Below, in pieces: positions 13,202-22,994 of a DNA stretch of 49,855 bases. A program made the translations under genes and the position numbers. Within the stretch, counting starts at the first letter, position 1; the number at the start of each line of letters is the position of its first letter. Origin of the DNA: Pigoraptor vietnamica (Eukaryota > Opisthokonta > Filasterea); assembly GCA_943704525.1 (NCBI GenBank), contig CALSCQ010000799.1:1-49855 (forward strand), given 5' to 3'. The notes beneath the pieces are model-generated. The model saw nothing but the letters and a program-made list of their open reading frames with translations. It had not been told where the DNA came from and searched no databases.

Positions 13202-14647
13202 ATGGCGTCTCTCGCGCGTGGCGCCGCGGGCGTCGGGTCGCGCGGCCGCATCGCCGTCGTTGGGGGCGGTCTCGGCGGTCTGAGTGCCGCCGCCCTTCTA
13301 CTTCGCAAGGGGTTTCGCGTGACCGTGTACGACAAGTCGCCCATGGGCCCCGGTACTGCGCACCCGTCGCAGCTGTGGACGTGGTGGCCGGCGGCGTGGT
13401 CCATCTTGCACCAGATCATGGGGACGGGGGACGGGGCGTCGGGAGGTCAGCCTGGCGACGCGGCGGCGGCTGTTGCGCGGGGTCGCGGTGGCAATGTGTG
13501 GCACGGGCATCGCGTGTCTGTGGCCGTCTCCGAGTGCGACGCGGAAGCCGGCAGCGAGCCCGTGCGCACGCTGCTGCGGAGGCAACCGATCGAGGAGATC
13601 AGTTCCTTCAATTGGAAGGGCATTCCCATCGGCACGTTCCCGCTCAACGCCTGCAACGTACACACGGCGACCGTCCTGTCGGCTCTGGCGTCCGAGGTCT
13701 CGCGGTTGGGCGGTTCGATCGTGTGCGGTCCGTCCGGCGAACTCGTGGGTCTCGACCAGCGGCGCACGTCCGGGGTGGCCCTCGACTTTGCGGACGGCAA
13801 CACGGCCGAGGCGGACGTGGTTGTGGGCGCCGACGGCGTCTCGTCGCGCGTGCGTGGCCTTGCGTTTGCAAGCGATGCGCAGTCACGCGCGGAGGGACGC
13901 CCGTCGATGGACGCCGTGTCTGGACAGCTGGGGGCGCGCGAGGGCACGATCGAGGTGACGTCGGGCCGCGTGAACGTGTCGCACCGGCCGGATATCATTT
14001 CGCTGTACAAGCCCGACGGTGCGCGCGTTTTTGGGCTCGGGGGCGCGTTCATCATGCGCTGCTACGGCGAGTGGCTCCACTGGGACGCAATGCTTGTGCC
14101 CGACATGTACGGCGCCGCGGCCGAGCCGAAGCCGTCGTCGATGTATGCCGAGCCTCCGCCACCGAGGCGGCCAGAAACGCGCGCGGACAGCGCAGGTGGC
14201 GAAACGCGCCTGTTGCGCGAGGGGCATTGCGAGCGCCTGGCCAAGGCCCTCACGGCGCTGTCGTGGGATCCTCGAATTATTGCGCTGGTGCGCGCGACGC
14301 TTCCCCAGGACTGCGTGTTTCGACGACCCTGCGACGGACCGCAGCTGTCGCGGTGGCATGTGGGGCGCGTGGCGCTCATCGGCGATGCGGCGCACGCGTG
14401 CTTTCCCTACGGCACGCAGGGCGCGGTGCTCGCCCTCGCAGACGCCATCTCTGTTGCCTCGAGCATTTCGGAGATTGCGGACATTCGCTCGACGGAGGCG
14501 GTGGAAAAGTCGCTCCAGTCTGTGTACGCGACGTGCGCGAAGGGGGCGCACGCGGCACAGCAGCGCGGGCGGAAGTTTCACGCGTCGCTGGCGGACTCGG
14601 AAGACTCTGAGATTAATATCGACTACGGCTTTGTGCTGAGCGTCTGA
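13202..14647 (+). CDS. FAD-dependent monooxygenase, PHBH/group A flavoprotein type
   Basis: A single-exon gene of 481 residues. Group A flavoprotein monooxygenases hydroxylate or epoxidise an aromatic or isoprenoid substrate with NAD(P)H and oxygen. The N-terminal Rossmann dinucleotide motif is clear (IAVVGGGLGGLSAAALLL, residues about 18-35), followed by YDKSPMGPG. The DG motif that contacts both FAD and NAD(P)H is VVGADGVSSRVR, and the FAD-pyrophosphate GD motif is ALIGDAAHACFPYGTQGA near residue 395. There is no signal peptide or membrane anchor, so it is probably soluble. It is the only intronless protein gene recognised with confidence here apart from the orphan at 21041-21961, which could reflect loss of introns or acquisition by transfer; base composition matches its neighbours. 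The substrate is unknown. Confidence 0.9.
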   Translation: MASLARGAAGVGSRGRIAVVGGGLGGLSAAALLLRKGFRVTVYDKSPMGPGTAHPSQLWTWWPAAWSILHQIMGTGDGASGGQPGDAAAAVARGRGGNVWHGHRVSVAVSECDAEAGSEPVRTLLRRQPIEEISSFNWKGIPIGTFPLNACNVHTATVLSALASEVSRLGGSIVCGPSGELVGLDQRRTSGVALDFADGNTAEADVVVGADGVSSRVRGLAFASDAQSRAEGRPSMDAVSGQLGAREGTIEVTSGRVNVSHRPDIISLYKPDGARVFGLGGAFIMRCYGEWLHWDAMLVPDMYGAAAEPKPSSMYAEPPPPRRPETRADSAGGETRLLREGHCERLAKALTALSWDPRIIALVRATLPQDCVFRRPCDGPQLSRWHVGRVALIGDAAHACFPYGTQGAVLALADAISVASSISEIADIRSTEAVEKSLQSVYATCAKGAHAAQQRGRKFHASLADSEDSEINIDYGFVLSV

Positions 14648-14860
14648 GGGCACCTGAGTGCGTATGTGGCGTCTGAGGCGCCTGCGTGCGAGTGCGGGCA
14701 TTTTGTAGATGTGTGTTGTTGATAGGGCCCGAAGTGGGCGGGCGCGGGGCGGCGGGTGTACATGGCCGTGTGCGTGTGCGTACTCGTTTGTATATATAAT
14801 GCCGACTACATGAGGTCACGACCCCAAATGGAAACAGTCGCAAATTTAGAGCTCGGCACC

Positions 14861-16122
14861 CTACTCCCACCCAAATTCGAACACCGTCACGTGGTGGTAC
14901 CGCTCGCCCGGCCTGACGATGGTCGATGGGAAGTTGGCGTTGTTGACGCTGTCTGGAAAGTGCTGCGTCTCGAGGCACAGCCCCGCCTGCGGCTCACACG
15001 CGACGCCGCCGCGCATTGTGATCGTCGCGTCGAGAAAGTTGCCCGTGTAGAACTGCACTCCGGGCTGCGTGCAGCTCGCCTTGAGCGTGCGTCCCGACGA
15101 CGGATCGCGCACCGTCGCAAACGGCTGCGGGCGGTCGGCGGGCGCGCTCGCGTCCTTTCGCAGCACGTAGTTGTGATCGTACCCCTTCCCGCCCACGTGA
15201 CCAATGCCGTCGCCAACGCGCCGCGGGGTGTTGAGATCAAAGTGCGAGCCCTTCACCGCGCGGATTTCGCCCGTGGGGACGATCGTGTCGTCGACGGGCG
15301 TGTAGGCGTCCGCCGCGATGGACACGACGTGGTCGAGCACGTGACCCTTCCCCGCAAGGTTGAAGTACGAGTGGTTTGTGAGGTTGATGGGCGTCGCCCT
15401 GTCCGCCGTCGCCTCATACTCGATCGAAAGGGCGCCACTGTTGCTCAGCCGATACGTCACCGAGGCGGAGACTGCGCCAGGGTAGCCTTCCTCCCCGTCC
15501 GCGCTGCTGCAAGTGAACCGCACGCCGTCATCCCCCACGCGCTCGCTCCGCCACACCTTCCTGTCGAAGCCCGCGTTGCCGCCGTGGAGATGGTGCGGGG
15601 GTCGGTTCACTGTCAGCTGCACCGTCTGGCCGTCGAGCACAAAGCGGCCGTTCTTGATGCGGTTGGCGACGCGACCGCACACGGCGCCAAAGAAGCGCGT
15701 GCCCCCAATGTATCCTTCCAGATTGTCAAAGCCTAGAACGACGTCTGCCAGGCGCCCCTGCCTGCATGCGCGCGGGTTAGCCGCGCACGTGGACACACAG
15801 CATACACACAGAACATGCCACAGCACGCGCGCAAATGTCCGCACGCACTCAAACCGGAGACTGTGTGACGTCATCAACGGCCCCAACGGCACATCGACTC
15901 TGCTGCAATCTTCCCCCAAGCACATCTCCCTTCCACATCATGCTGCACGCTGCCGCGGCGCACAAGCACAGCCACGCACTTGTCGGGCACAACGACAGAC
16001 GTTACAATGGCGCCATAGTCGATCAGCTTGACCACGACGCCGTTTGCGGCAGAGAGCGTGTGCTCGCTCACAGCCCCGCCGGTGGGGTGCGTTCCGTACG
16101 GCGCAACCGACACGCGCACCAT
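14861..16122 (-). CDS. GALM: Aldose 1-epimerase (galactose mutarotase)
   Basis: The enzyme interconverts alpha and beta anomers of hexoses, feeding galactose into the Leloir pathway in the cytosol. Two exons, 16122-15980 and 15761-14861, encode 347 residues, the usual family size. The N-terminal strand (VVVKLIDYGAIVTSVVVPDK) joins across the intron to QGRLADVVLGFDNLEGY. Substrate and catalytic motifs are present: FGAVCGRVANRIKNGRF, PHHLHGGNAGFDRKVW, the catalytic His block INLTNHSYFNLAGKG, and the catalytic Glu block GLCLETQHFPDSVNN near the C-terminus. The ATG at 16122 is the first in frame. Its 3' end faces the monooxygenase gene 213 bp away and its 5' end faces the RUFY-like gene 365 bp away. 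No sign of damage. Confidence 0.95.
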
Positions 16123-16487
16123 TCTCCTTGTTCTGCGACACTCGCTGAAGCACGTTTGTTATGGCATGCGAATGGAACGCGCACCTCCCTTACATTACTG
16201 TCACACACCGTTCGCTTGCTGTGGACGATCACGTGACTGGCGCTGGCTCGAAATGTGTTGCGTTCCTGCGTTTTGGCTCTGCTTCTCTTCAATTCTTTGC
16301 CTCCTTCTTCAGAGGTGATCACTCGCGCGCTTCACGCACACGCACGCGACACACGCACGCGCACGCGACACACGCGCGTTTTGTAGTACCTCAACGCAGC
16401 GAGGGCATTCGAACTTCCTTCGTCGCTCTTGTGCGTGTATGCTGAAAGCGCCCAAAGCCGAGTGCGCTGGTTGGCGCAACATCGCAA
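16123..16487. promoter_or_regulatory. Bidirectional promoter region, GALM/RUFY-like
   Basis: A 365-bp spacer between two divergent starts. It contains GATCACGTGA at 16227-16236, the same CACGTG-centred core as the palindrome between COG5 and PTEN, and a CACGCACGCGACACACG repeat at about 16336-16376. No gene is seen. Confidence 0.45.
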
Positions 16488-18493
16488 ATGTCCCTTGAGC
16501 CCCCGGCACAGCGGGCTGCGACGGCGACGCCAGCGACAGACAGCGAGTACAACCCCTTCAACCACAGCCACAACTCTCTCCCCGCAGTCGACGCGGACGA
16601 AGCGCCGGCGCCTTCAGCCGACATCGCCGCCACGAATGCAACGCAGGCGAGTGCGCCGGCACTGAAAGGCGATGCCTCTGCGGCGGGTGGGAGTGGGCTA
16701 TCGAAGGGTGTGGAAGCTACCAAGGCGGACGACAGCGAACTCAGGAGGCGACCGTCGTGGACAGAGTCGCTGGGGATTCGCGCGGCGCCGTCAACGGAAG
16801 CACGGCGAGGGACGGTGTCGCAAGGCAGCACGGAGAGTGCGTCGGCGGCGCAGCGGCGTGCGCAGCCCCCCGCGTGGGACTTGCCTCACCGGCGCACGGA
16901 GAGGCGGAATCTGCTGAATGTCTTCAAGCTGGCCATCAAGCGGCTGATCGAGTCGTCGGTGGGCCACGCGGGGCCTGTTGAGGACGACAGCGAGCCCATG
17001 CAGCAGCTGTGCGTCATTGTCGAACACATGCTGCGACACGGCATAAGAGGTGCGGCCACGCACGCTCGGCACGCGAGCATTCTCGCTCCCACTCGTTCAC
17101 GCTCTCCATTCACAATATGCTCCCTACATTTCTCGTTGCGTGCGCGGCCCCTTATGCCACGTTCGTGAACGGCGCAGATAAGAAAACGCTGTTGGGTGCG
17201 CGGCGCGAGTTTTGGGGGTACCTCGAGAGCCTGGACAGGTAATAGGCGCACAGTGTACCCTCTTGGCTGCCCTGCACTCTGCTGACTGTCAGAGGGTGCG
17301 ACGAAGCGTCTGGCACTGTCACGCACGCGCACAACTCGCCGCACCCCACTACACACGCACACACACGCACATACGCACACAAACCTCCTGAATCGCACCG
17401 CGGACGCTGTTCCGGCAAGCAGGACGCTGCCTGGCTCTGACGCGGCGGTGAACACGATCCGCAACATGAGCGACGTGCGTACTGCCCTTGGCCGCGGGCG
17501 TGCGTGGATTCGGCTTGCGCTGATGGAGAAGAAGCTCGGCGACTATTTCCGGGTGATTGCAGACCAGCGACCGCTCGTGAGGTGCGCCTCACACGTGCGC
17601 TTGATCGCTCGGCCTATCTCGCATGCATACAACTTTCTCGCATGCATACATTCACGCAACACGCACACACGTAACACGCACACACGGTCACACACACACA
17701 CATATACTCACACACGCACACCCTCCTGCTCTATTCCTCATTGTGACACATGCGTGCATGTGATGCGGCAGCGAGTGGTACGAGCCCTTTGCAACCCTTG
17801 CGAACGACGAGGCGGCTGTTGTGGCTGGCCTAATGGTCGGTCTGAATGCGATCGACTTCAACCTGTGCCTCAAAGGCGAGGATCTGGACAACCAGGTGGG
17901 TGTGACGGTGCCTTGTGGGCACTGGCTTGACGACCATTGTAAATTGCGTTAAGGGAGGGAGGCTTTGCGTGTCTCTGTTGGCGTCTGTGTGTGTGTGTCT
18001 GCGAGCCTGCGTATCTTTATGTCTGTGTCTGCGTCTGTGTCTGCGTGTGTATGTCTATGTGTGTCTATGTGTGTCGATGTGTGTCTGTGTCTGCGTCTGT
18101 GTCTGCGTGTCTATGTCTCTGTGTGTCTATGTGTGTCGATGTGTGTCTGTGTCTGTGATTTGGAATAGTGAGAATGATCGGGCGGAAAGACGGCCGTCTG
18201 GAACGTGTGTCTGTGAGTGGCGGCATAATGGGCAGGAGGGCAATTAGCTCCTTTGGCGGCTATAGACACGCACATTCACAGACGCACATAACGCGCACCT
18301 GTGTTCTGCATTGTGGGCCCCAGGTCAAGAGAGAAGGTGCTCTCTTTTCGGTTTGGGGGGATGTCGTCTCAACGTATTCTATTTTCGCGCAGCCCGATGT
18401 CATCGACTTCGGCCTTTATCTGCGCGACTTCCACGACCAAAAACCCGCAGCGAACGCGTCCTCTGCGCTGTCGTCTCAGCAGGTGCGCATCCG

Positions 18494-18541
<48 letters not shown>

Positions 18542-20574
18542 GCACGCACATATGCCCGTTACACGCAACTCCACTCTGATCTTCCTGAATATTGTCTAAC
18601 GATTTCTCGTGTCGTTTCACTGACGCAGGCGCAGCACGCGCACATGCGACATCGCGCGGCGACAGAGTCCGGCGCCGTCCGCAGCGGTTCTTCCGTCGAC
18701 GCCGCGACGCGCGTGCTGCTTGACCAGAAGGCTTACCTTGAGGAGCTCAATCGCTCGCTCCAGACGTCCCTCCAGGCTGCCCAACGATCTCTCGAGACGG
18801 CCACGCGCGAGCGGAAGGCTGCGGAGGAACGCGCCGAAGCCGCCGACGCCGCCGCGAAGGCCGCCAAGAGCGAGTGCGAGCGGCTGGGCGCCGAGCTGGC
18901 CGAGTGGCCCGAGAAGCACCGTCGCGCGATGGAGGTAATTGGACACGTTCGGTCTCGATGCAGTGATTTGGCTGGGCTGGGCTGGCTGTACCGAAGTCTG
19001 AGCTGCTGTGTGAAGTCCGAGCTGCTATGTGCACGGTCCGAACCGCGTTTGTTTTAACCTTTCTTCGTTGTCTTTTCCTCGGCTGCGCAGGTACTGCGGT
19101 CCGACTTTGACCAGGAGCGCCAGACGCAACGGCGCACTATCGGCGACCTGGATGCGCTGAATGCGCAGGCACTGGCCGAGTGCGAGCAGCTGAAACGAGA
19201 GATTGCCGAACGGCAACGGAACATCGACAGCCTGCGCGCGCAACTGGCGGACGCGGCAGCGACGACACTACAGCTGCAGTTGCAAGTGCATGAGGTACAG
19301 GAGACAATGGAGGCCGTGCGCAAACAGTCGACGGACCAGCGACAGATCAACGGGACGCTGCTTGCGGACGTGCAGCGGATGAAGACGGAGGCGCGAATGG
19401 CGGAGGAGCAACAAACGGTGTACCGCGAGTTCAGGTCAAGGGTCACTGGCGAGATCCAGGTGGGGTTGTTGGTGCTGTGTGTTCGTATGAGTTTGTTTGT
19501 TTGCGGGTGTTTGTTTGGTGTGGGTGTGCTTACCAATCGTTCGCGCAGGAGCTTGAGGACAAGTGCAAGCGCACGGAGAATGCCCGAAGAGTGCTTGAGC
19601 TGCAACTGGAAGAGACGCGCGCCCGACTGCGCGAGGCCACCGAGCTGGCCCGGTCACGTGAGGTCGACATTATGGTGGAGAGGCAGTGGCGCGAATCGAT
19701 TCAAACCGACTTTGACAAGGTGCGTGTCCACATATCCTGTTGCTGCGTAGAAGTTGCCGTACGTCAGTGCCCTTTTGTGTGTGCAAGCGTACTCACGACC
19801 CAATTCTCCTGTTTGCCTGTTTGCAGGAGACAAAGCGCTTCAAGCAGCTCGAGCTGGAATGGAAGGACGAGAAGAGTGCGCTCGAAGCGCAGCTCTCGCG
19901 ACTTACGGGCGAAAAGGCCTCACTGGAGACGAAGGTGGTGCATGTGTGCGTTAGAGCGTGTGTGTTCGTGTGAGCTGCGTCGCCGCCTATATGCTGGGGC
20001 ATTATATTGTGGAAAGAGAAAATCGAATCGCATGTGACACTGAACCTACTGACACTCGTGGCGTGTCCCGCATCGTCCGGCAGGCACGTGACCTCGACCG
20101 CACCGTCGTGGACCTCGGCGTCGCCCTCAGCAAAAACGTGGTGCACTTGGACGATCTCAAGCGCTTCAAGGAGGAGTCGGCGGGAAAGCTGTGGGAGACG
20201 GACGACGCCGTCACGGACTGCCGCCGGTGCGCGCAGCCCTTCTCGCTTACAAGGCGAAAGGTGGGCCTGCTTCTTTGGCTTGGTTTCTGAAAATGTTTGT
20301 GCCTCTTTTCGCTCTCCGTTCAATTTCCATTGATTTTGCTTATGTGCGTTCCCTTACACTACAGCACCACTGTCGCCACTGCGGCGGCATCTTCTGCAAG
20401 GAGTGCTCGAACAACATGATGCCCCTGCCCAACTCTGCGACACCCGTGCGCGTGTGCGACAAGTGCCATATCCAGCTCCTCAACCAGTACCATGCGAACC
20501 CGCCCGTGTCCGCGCGAGGCAGTGCCGACGACGAGGGGGACGGCATCGTCACTGCGCTGTCGCAGAGTCCGTAG
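16488..20574 (+). CDS. RUFY-like protein: RUN domain, coiled coil, C-terminal FYVE finger
   Basis: RUFY proteins are effectors of Rab/Arl GTPases on PI3P-positive endosomes. Eleven exons, 16488-17049, 17178-17238, 17423-17581, 17772-17895, 18393-18482, 18629-18934, 19091-19459, 19549-19719, 19827-19934, 20084-20260 and 20365-20574, give 778 residues. After a low-complexity N-terminus, the RUN domain (about 137-330) matches RUFY blocks [58 protein letters not shown] and [11 protein letters not shown]. Residues about 340-690 form a long heptad-rich coiled coil rich in Glu/Arg/Gln, almost all in phase-0 exons. The FYVE finger closes the protein with [20 protein letters not shown] and [10 protein letters not shown], including the RRKHHCR PI3P-binding core. 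A human RUFY1/2/3 counterpart cannot be singled out. Confidence 0.95.
17985..18165. repeat. TG/TCTG-rich minisatellite in RUFY-like intron 4
   Basis: GTCTGTGTCTGCGTCTGTGTCTGCG at 18021 recurs at about 18083, a period near 62 bp, within a longer run of TGTGTC variants. It lies in the intron between exons ending 17895 and starting 18393. Confidence 0.8.
18496..18538. repeat. (CA)n microsatellite in RUFY-like intron 5
   Basis: An uninterrupted CA run shortly after the donor at 18483. Confidence 0.93.
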
Positions 20575-21040
20575 CAGCCATAGAGAAAATGTATGGGAAA
20601 AAACAGAAAGGGTTCGGTCCGTGTTGGGTTTGCGGAGGAATTCATGTAGGCAAGGTCGGCATGGCAGCACTTGGGCGCGTGAACGCGTGAATTGAGCCGC
20701 GCCACGTGCCAGTGACTGGCTCTCGGCTTTCGATCCACAGTAATCCGAGGGGTCCATGGTGCCTGTTTGAATTGATGGCCGATCGCTTGTTTTTTTGGAG
20801 CATTGCGTCCATTTTTCTACAATAGCCAGTCCGTCAGCTGAATGGCAAAAGGCAATCCTTCTTTTCTAATGACTAACTGACAACTGTTTAACGGCCGTTT
20901 CACTAGTGGGCCGAAACGCCAACAAATGCCGACACTTATCTCCAGCAACTCCTCGCCCAAACAACTGCCCCTCACACGGGCTGACCTGAGTCCCTTACAC
21001 ACTCCCACGGCAACGCGCACTCGGCTCCAGGATTCAAATC
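20575..21040. other. Convergent spacer between RUFY-like and orphan gene
   Basis: No coding signal, tRNA or clear repeat was recognised. GGATTCAAATCTC at about 21030 resembles a pol III B box but has no matching A box. Confidence 0.4.
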
Positions 21041-21961
21041 TCACCAAGGGGCCGGTCCGGCTCTCGCGAACGGGGCAGGCGGAATTTTTTTTTCACCCAA
21101 GGTGAGGGCGCCGGACATCCACGACCCGACTGCTGAGGCGATAGCATACCACTCAATGAGCTCACGGAATACGTCCACGTCCACCGACCCGTTGTGCTCC
21201 CGGAGCTCAATAGCGTCATGTGCCTGGCGAATTCCACACATCGGCCACTGCACGTTGCCATCACCGTCGAGTTGCGGCACCATCGCGAACAACTTAGCGG
21301 CCGTCTGGCGGACGAGCATACCGAAGACGACAAGGTTCGTCTTGTTATCGTTCACAATATGTGCGCGTGAGTTGCGATAATTGTAGTTGAGCGCAAGGAG
21401 CATCTGCACGGCGAGCCGCTCCAAGTCCTCGTGGTCGTCGTCTGTCTTTTCCTCGCTGGACACCTGCACAAAAAGCACCGGCGCTTCAGAAGGGCAAACC
21501 GCAATGTCGGCGCAGAGAGCCGCGTCGATGAGGCTATATCGGCGCACATCGTGCGCGACAGTCACGTGCATGTCAGAGCGATGGGGCGACGCGCAGGCAC
21601 GCATGAGGCTGCTCAACATCGGAAGCCACAGCATATTGGTCAGTTGCGCCTTTGTGCGGACATCGCGCTCGACAAGCAGAATCCTGATGGCATTCTCCAC
21701 ATGGGGAACGGCATGCGCGCCGTCCCGCGTGCCCTTCGGCAGCGGCAACACCCCCACAGTCGCTTCCGCCACCTCTTTCGCAAGATAGTCGCCGTCAATG
21801 GCGATCGGCGGCAACTGCGCGGCTTTCGCGCCCAGAGGGACTTCCGACACGAGATCGCGCAAGAGTTGCTTGAAGAAGTCGCTGGATTGGGCGTAGAGGT
21901 TTACGGACCTCGCGTGAATCGTGTTCGCTGCGGCAGTTGCGGCCGCGGGTGTCCGTTCCAT
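21041..21961 (-). CDS. Orphan protein, possibly restriction-endonuclease-like fold
   Basis: A single open frame of 306 residues starting at the first ATG (21961, MERTPAAATAAANTIHARS) and ending at 21041. An in-frame stop lies shortly upstream, so the start is constrained unless an upstream exon exists. I do not recognise the family. The C-terminal half alternates predicted strands and helices with an ADIAV strand, a VLFVQVS strand followed by an acidic EEKTDDDHEDLER segment, then a helix (LAVQMLLALNYNYRNS) and a NLVVFGML strand; this order is like PD-(D/E)XK nuclease or Crinkler-type domains, but the diagnostic Glu-X-Lys is not clear. The coding region looks less GC-rich than its neighbours and has no introns. 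Upstream lie a hairpin (22048-22075) and a 26-nt A tract. Transfer or a mobile origin is possible but unproven. Confidence 0.6.
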   Translation of the reverse strand: MERTPAAATAAANTIHARSVNLYAQSSDFFKQLLRDLVSEVPLGAKAAQLPPIAIDGDYLAKEVAEATVGVLPLPKGTRDGAHAVPHVENAIRILLVERDVRTKAQLTNMLWLPMLSSLMRACASPHRSDMHVTVAHDVRRYSLIDAALCADIAVCPSEAPVLFVQVSSEEKTDDDHEDLERLAVQMLLALNYNYRNSRAHIVNDNKTNLVVFGMLVRQTAAKLFAMVPQLDGDGNVQWPMCGIRQAHDAIELREHNGSVDVDVFRELIEWYAIASAVGSWMSGALTLGEKKIPPAPFARAGPAPW

Positions 21962-22047
21962 GAGCCAGCACGGGCGATAGATTCCGTATCTCTCCAGCAA
22001 CTCGGCGTCCGTTCAACCCTGTATCCAACAAAGGGATATGTTTAAGA

Positions 22048-22075
22048 CAAGGGCCATAGACCGAGGAGGCCCTTG
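22048..22075. other. Perfect 8-bp inverted repeat (hairpin)
   Basis: CAAGGGCC at 22048-22055 and GGCCCTTG at 22068-22075 pair perfectly around a 12-nt loop, upstream of the orphan gene and next to the A tract at 22108. It could fold in DNA or RNA; its role is unknown. Confidence 0.7.
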
Positions 22076-22107
22076 CCGGGTTAAGATCATTAAAGAGTCA
22101 AGGGGAC

Positions 22108-22133
22108 AAAAAAAAAAAAAAAAAAAAAAAAAA
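22108..22133 (+). repeat. 26-nt poly(A) tract
   Basis: An uninterrupted run of A on the plus strand between the orphan gene and the PIH1D1 region. No recognisable retroposon body precedes it. Confidence 0.95.
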
Positions 22134-22272
22134 CACTGTAACAAGACCTTTCATCGGGCTCGACGGCCAAGTATGCCCGCAAGGCCTGGCAGTGTGCGTC
22201 CTGGTCAAGGCGGTGGAGGGTGCGGTGGACACCTTCAGTTGCGACAAAGGGGAACAAGGTCTGAAGTAAGTG

Positions 22273-22505
22273 TTATATTAACAGACGGAAAACTGGCCGG
22301 GCACGGCTCCCTGCATACATCGAAGAGAGAGGAGGAGCGAAAAATGGAGAGAGCGAGAGAGAAGAAAGTCCGGTGCAACACGCACTCTACCCAAGACATG
22401 CGACATACCCGCGCGCACAGTGTACGTGTGGCCAGCCACTGCACCTTCCACAGGCACCGGCACGACGCCGCCCTCCACGAGTAACACGTCGCACAACTCG
22501 CCCAT
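22273..22505 (-). CDS. Possible small two-exon gene, unknown
   Basis: An ATG at 22505 in good context (CGGGAATGGGC) opens a frame of GC-ending codons beginning MGELCDVLLVEGGVVPVP. It runs to a donor GTATGT at 22408; a pyrimidine-rich stretch and acceptor TATGCAG lead to a second exon 22310-22273 ending in TAA, for about 44 residues. The peptide looks more protein-like than random, but the product is very short, no family is recognised, and a short frame on the opposite strand also looks coding. A partial or chance reading is quite possible. Confidence 0.22.
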
Positions 22506-22994
22506 TCCCGCGGCGAATCAGGCCCTTCGCGCGCGCCGACAACGGGCACGTGAGGTGCTCCCTCGAGCCGTCGGAAAGATGAACGTCGCCAAGGGAACGA
22601 GCGCGACGCCGTTGCTGCTGCCCACCGGTGCGTGGCCCGTGCGTCCCCTCCCACGCTGTCGGTTGTTGTCCATGCCGTCACCTCGCGCCTGCTCTCTCCT
22701 TCGCTCCTCTTTCGTTTCTTTCTTCTCTTCTCTCCTTTTCCAGCCCGGTTTCCTCTCGTTGAAACTGCGATGGCCAAGTTGAAAATGCCGAGTCACACGG
22801 GCACTGGCCACCAGCGACGTTGGAATGCAGCGGATGTCATAGGGTATAACGCAGGGTGGTGGTTCGCTCCACTTACACTGAAACCAGCAGTAGCTGCACG
22901 CACACACATTGCGCGCACACACAAACGCGAAGAAAAAAAGGAGTTTTTTTATACGTTCACACACACGAACGACGCTGCGTTCTGCAGAGACGAA
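22506..22994. other. Spacer upstream of PIH1D1
   Basis: No gene was recognised with confidence. A pyrimidine-rich block (about 22685-22745, CTCTCTCCTTCGC) could be promoter-proximal to PIH1D1. Confidence 0.35.

Noticed and set aside
21025-21045. GGATTCAAATCTC as a tRNA B box
   Set aside because: No cloverleaf can be drawn around it; the match is short.
22037-22133. Retroposon 3' end suggested by the poly(A) tract
   Set aside because: No reverse transcriptase, tRNA-like head, target duplication or gene copy was found in front of the tract; a simple homopolymer is enough to explain it.
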